A stretch of 6,676 bases of DNA, from contig JAFEGS010000053.1 in NCBI GenBank assembly GCA_018239705.1, forward strand, positions 1-6,676, in the 5' to 3' direction. A program made the translations under genes and the position numbers. Positions 5,989 to 6,676 of this stretch are shown here, in pieces (the stretch's first letter is position 1; the number at the start of each line of letters is the position of its first letter). The stretch is from Verrucomicrobiota bacterium (GTDB lineage Bacteria; Chlamydiota; Chlamydiia; Chlamydiales; FEN-1388). The notes below the pieces were generated by a model. The model worked only from the letters and a program-made list of their open reading frames with translations, made no database searches and was not told where the DNA came from.

Positions 5989-5999
5989 CGGCTTTATTT
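5963..5999 (+). terminator. intrinsic terminator overlapping the end of the MORN gene
   Basis: AAAGCCG (5967-5973) pairs perfectly with CGGCTTT (5989-5995) around a 15-base loop that contains the TAA stop (5986-5988). After one A-A mismatch, three further A-T pairs can form (5963-5965 with 5997-5999). The right arm runs into TTTATTTTAT. The left arm and loop are therefore coding sequence. It would end the uhpC-maf-MORN transcript ahead of rpsD. Confidence 0.75.
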
Positions 6000-6007
6000 T
6001 ATACAAT
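5979..6007 (+). promoter_or_regulatory. candidate promoter for rpsD
   Basis: TACAAT (6002-6007) matches five of six -10 bases. GTCACA (5979-5984), 17 bases upstream, matches four of six -35 bases but lies inside the terminator loop. A start near 6014 would give a leader of about 20 bases containing AAGAGG. Since the terminator precedes rpsD, some promoter is expected here; the exact -35 is uncertain. Confidence 0.35.
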
Positions 6008-6034
6008 ACTTCACGTAAGTAAGAGGAAATCTAC

Positions 6035-6655
6035 ATGTCTCGATATACTGAACCGAAAAACCGGATAGCACGTCGCTTTGGTGTGAACGTATTCGGTCGA
6101 ACAAAAAATCCGATGCAGCACAAGGCACACCCTCCAGGGATGCACGGTGCGAAGCGGAAGAAAAAGTCAGACTTTGGCATTCAGCTTGAAGAAAAGCAAA
6201 AGCTCAAAGCAGCCTATGGCATGCTTACAGAAAGCCAGCTGATGCGCTACTACCACGCAGCTGCTCGCAAGCACAAAAATACACCGGAAATTTTCCTGCA
6301 GACACTCGAGTGCCGTCTCGACACAGTTGTCTATCGCTTGAAATTTGCTAACACAATTTTCGCAGCGCATCAGCTTGTCTCTCACGGACATGTGTTTGTC
6401 AATGGCCGCAGAGTGGATAGACGATCATTTCAGGTACAGCCTGGCATGGTAATCTCCATTAAGGAAAAATCTCAAAAATCAAAGGCTATTAACGAGTCAG
6501 TGCAAGGATCAGGTAGATCTGTTCCTGCATACTTAACCCAAGACAGCAATACCTTCTCAGGTCAGCTTCTTGCTCGTCCAAGCCTCGAAGAGATCTCCCT
6601 TCCGCTAGAGATCAATATCCCGATGGTCTGCGACTTCTTGGCCCACTCGGCTTAA
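6035..6655 (+). CDS. rpsD: 30S ribosomal protein S4
   Basis: The 206-residue product is the usual length for S4 (206 in E. coli). It is a primary 16S rRNA binder that starts assembly of the 30S body. The N-terminal arm (1-45) is basic and ends in HPPGMHGAKRKKKSDFG. The conserved YGMLTESQLMRYY follows at 61-73. The S4 RNA-binding domain runs from about 93, with CRLDTVVYRLKFA and then LVSHGHVFVNGRRVDRRSF. The only cysteines are C93 and C199, so this is the zinc-free form. The RRVDRRSF stretch and the IPMVCDFLAHS end match the chlamydial S4 as I recall it, and this is the strongest taxonomic clue in the window. ATG 6035 follows AAGAGG (6021-6026) by eight bases. It stands alone here, not in the alpha operon with rpsM, rpsK and rpoA, as in Chlamydia. 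Confidence 0.98.
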   Translation: MSRYTEPKNRIARRFGVNVFGRTKNPMQHKAHPPGMHGAKRKKKSDFGIQLEEKQKLKAAYGMLTESQLMRYYHAAARKHKNTPEIFLQTLECRLDTVVYRLKFANTIFAAHQLVSHGHVFVNGRRVDRRSFQVQPGMVISIKEKSQKSKAINESVQGSGRSVPAYLTQDSNTFSGQLLARPSLEEISLPLEINIPMVCDFLAHSA

Positions 6656-6676
6656 GACTGGCAGAACATATACAAC

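Noticed and set aside
1..6676. Insertion sequence, prophage or integration site at the tRNA
   Set aside because: No transposase or integrase is present, and I saw no repeated copy of the tRNA 3' end in the window.

Overview
The window most likely comes from a chlamydia, probably an environmental (Parachlamydiales-type) lineage rather than a Chlamydia species. The main evidence is the ribosomal protein S4 at the right end. As I remember the Chlamydia S4, the two agree strongly: the start reads like MSRYTEPKNRIARRFG, the middle carries HGHVFVNGRRVDRRSF, the end reads IPMVCDFLAHS, and the zinc-finger cysteines are absent. An organophosphate:phosphate antiporter of the chlamydial UhpC type and short promoters with AT-rich spacers fit the same assignment. 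The species cannot be named from the sequence alone. Everything convincing is on the + strand.

Left part (1-1431): the window opens in what may be the last codons of an unseen gene (2-52). A complete tRNA-Arg(UCG) follows (144-217). Next is a long-form ribosome hibernation-promoting factor (330-989), with its own candidate promoter. A small stand-alone PD-(D/E)XK nuclease-fold protein of the HsdR N-terminal type (955-1431) overlaps the 3' end of hpf by 35 bases.

Middle part (1432-5988): an AT-rich spacer with a 10-bp inverted repeat and a strong Shine-Dalgarno precedes a 155-residue helical, basic-tailed protein of unknown function (1483-1950). A second spacer has a TTGACA box and an 8-bp inverted repeat that would mask the Shine-Dalgarno of the next gene. 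It leads into three tightly packed genes. They are a sugar-phosphate antiporter (uhpC-like, 2026-3411), a Maf/DUF115-type putative glycosyltransferase (3413-5287, one base downstream) and a protein with six exact 24-residue MORN-like repeats (5281-5988, 7-base overlap). An intrinsic terminator that begins inside the last coding sequence closes this unit.

Right part (5989-6676): a short promoter/leader region and rpsD (6035-6655), complete, with 21 bases after it.

How it fits together: HPF, tRNA-Arg and S4 are translation genes. The uhpC-maf-MORN unit looks like a co-translated operon that could link import of host sugar phosphate to glycosylation or to an envelope or effector protein; that link is inference. 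The best candidates for something little described are this operon, the lone nuclease-fold protein, and the Shine-Dalgarno-masking repeat ahead of uhpC.
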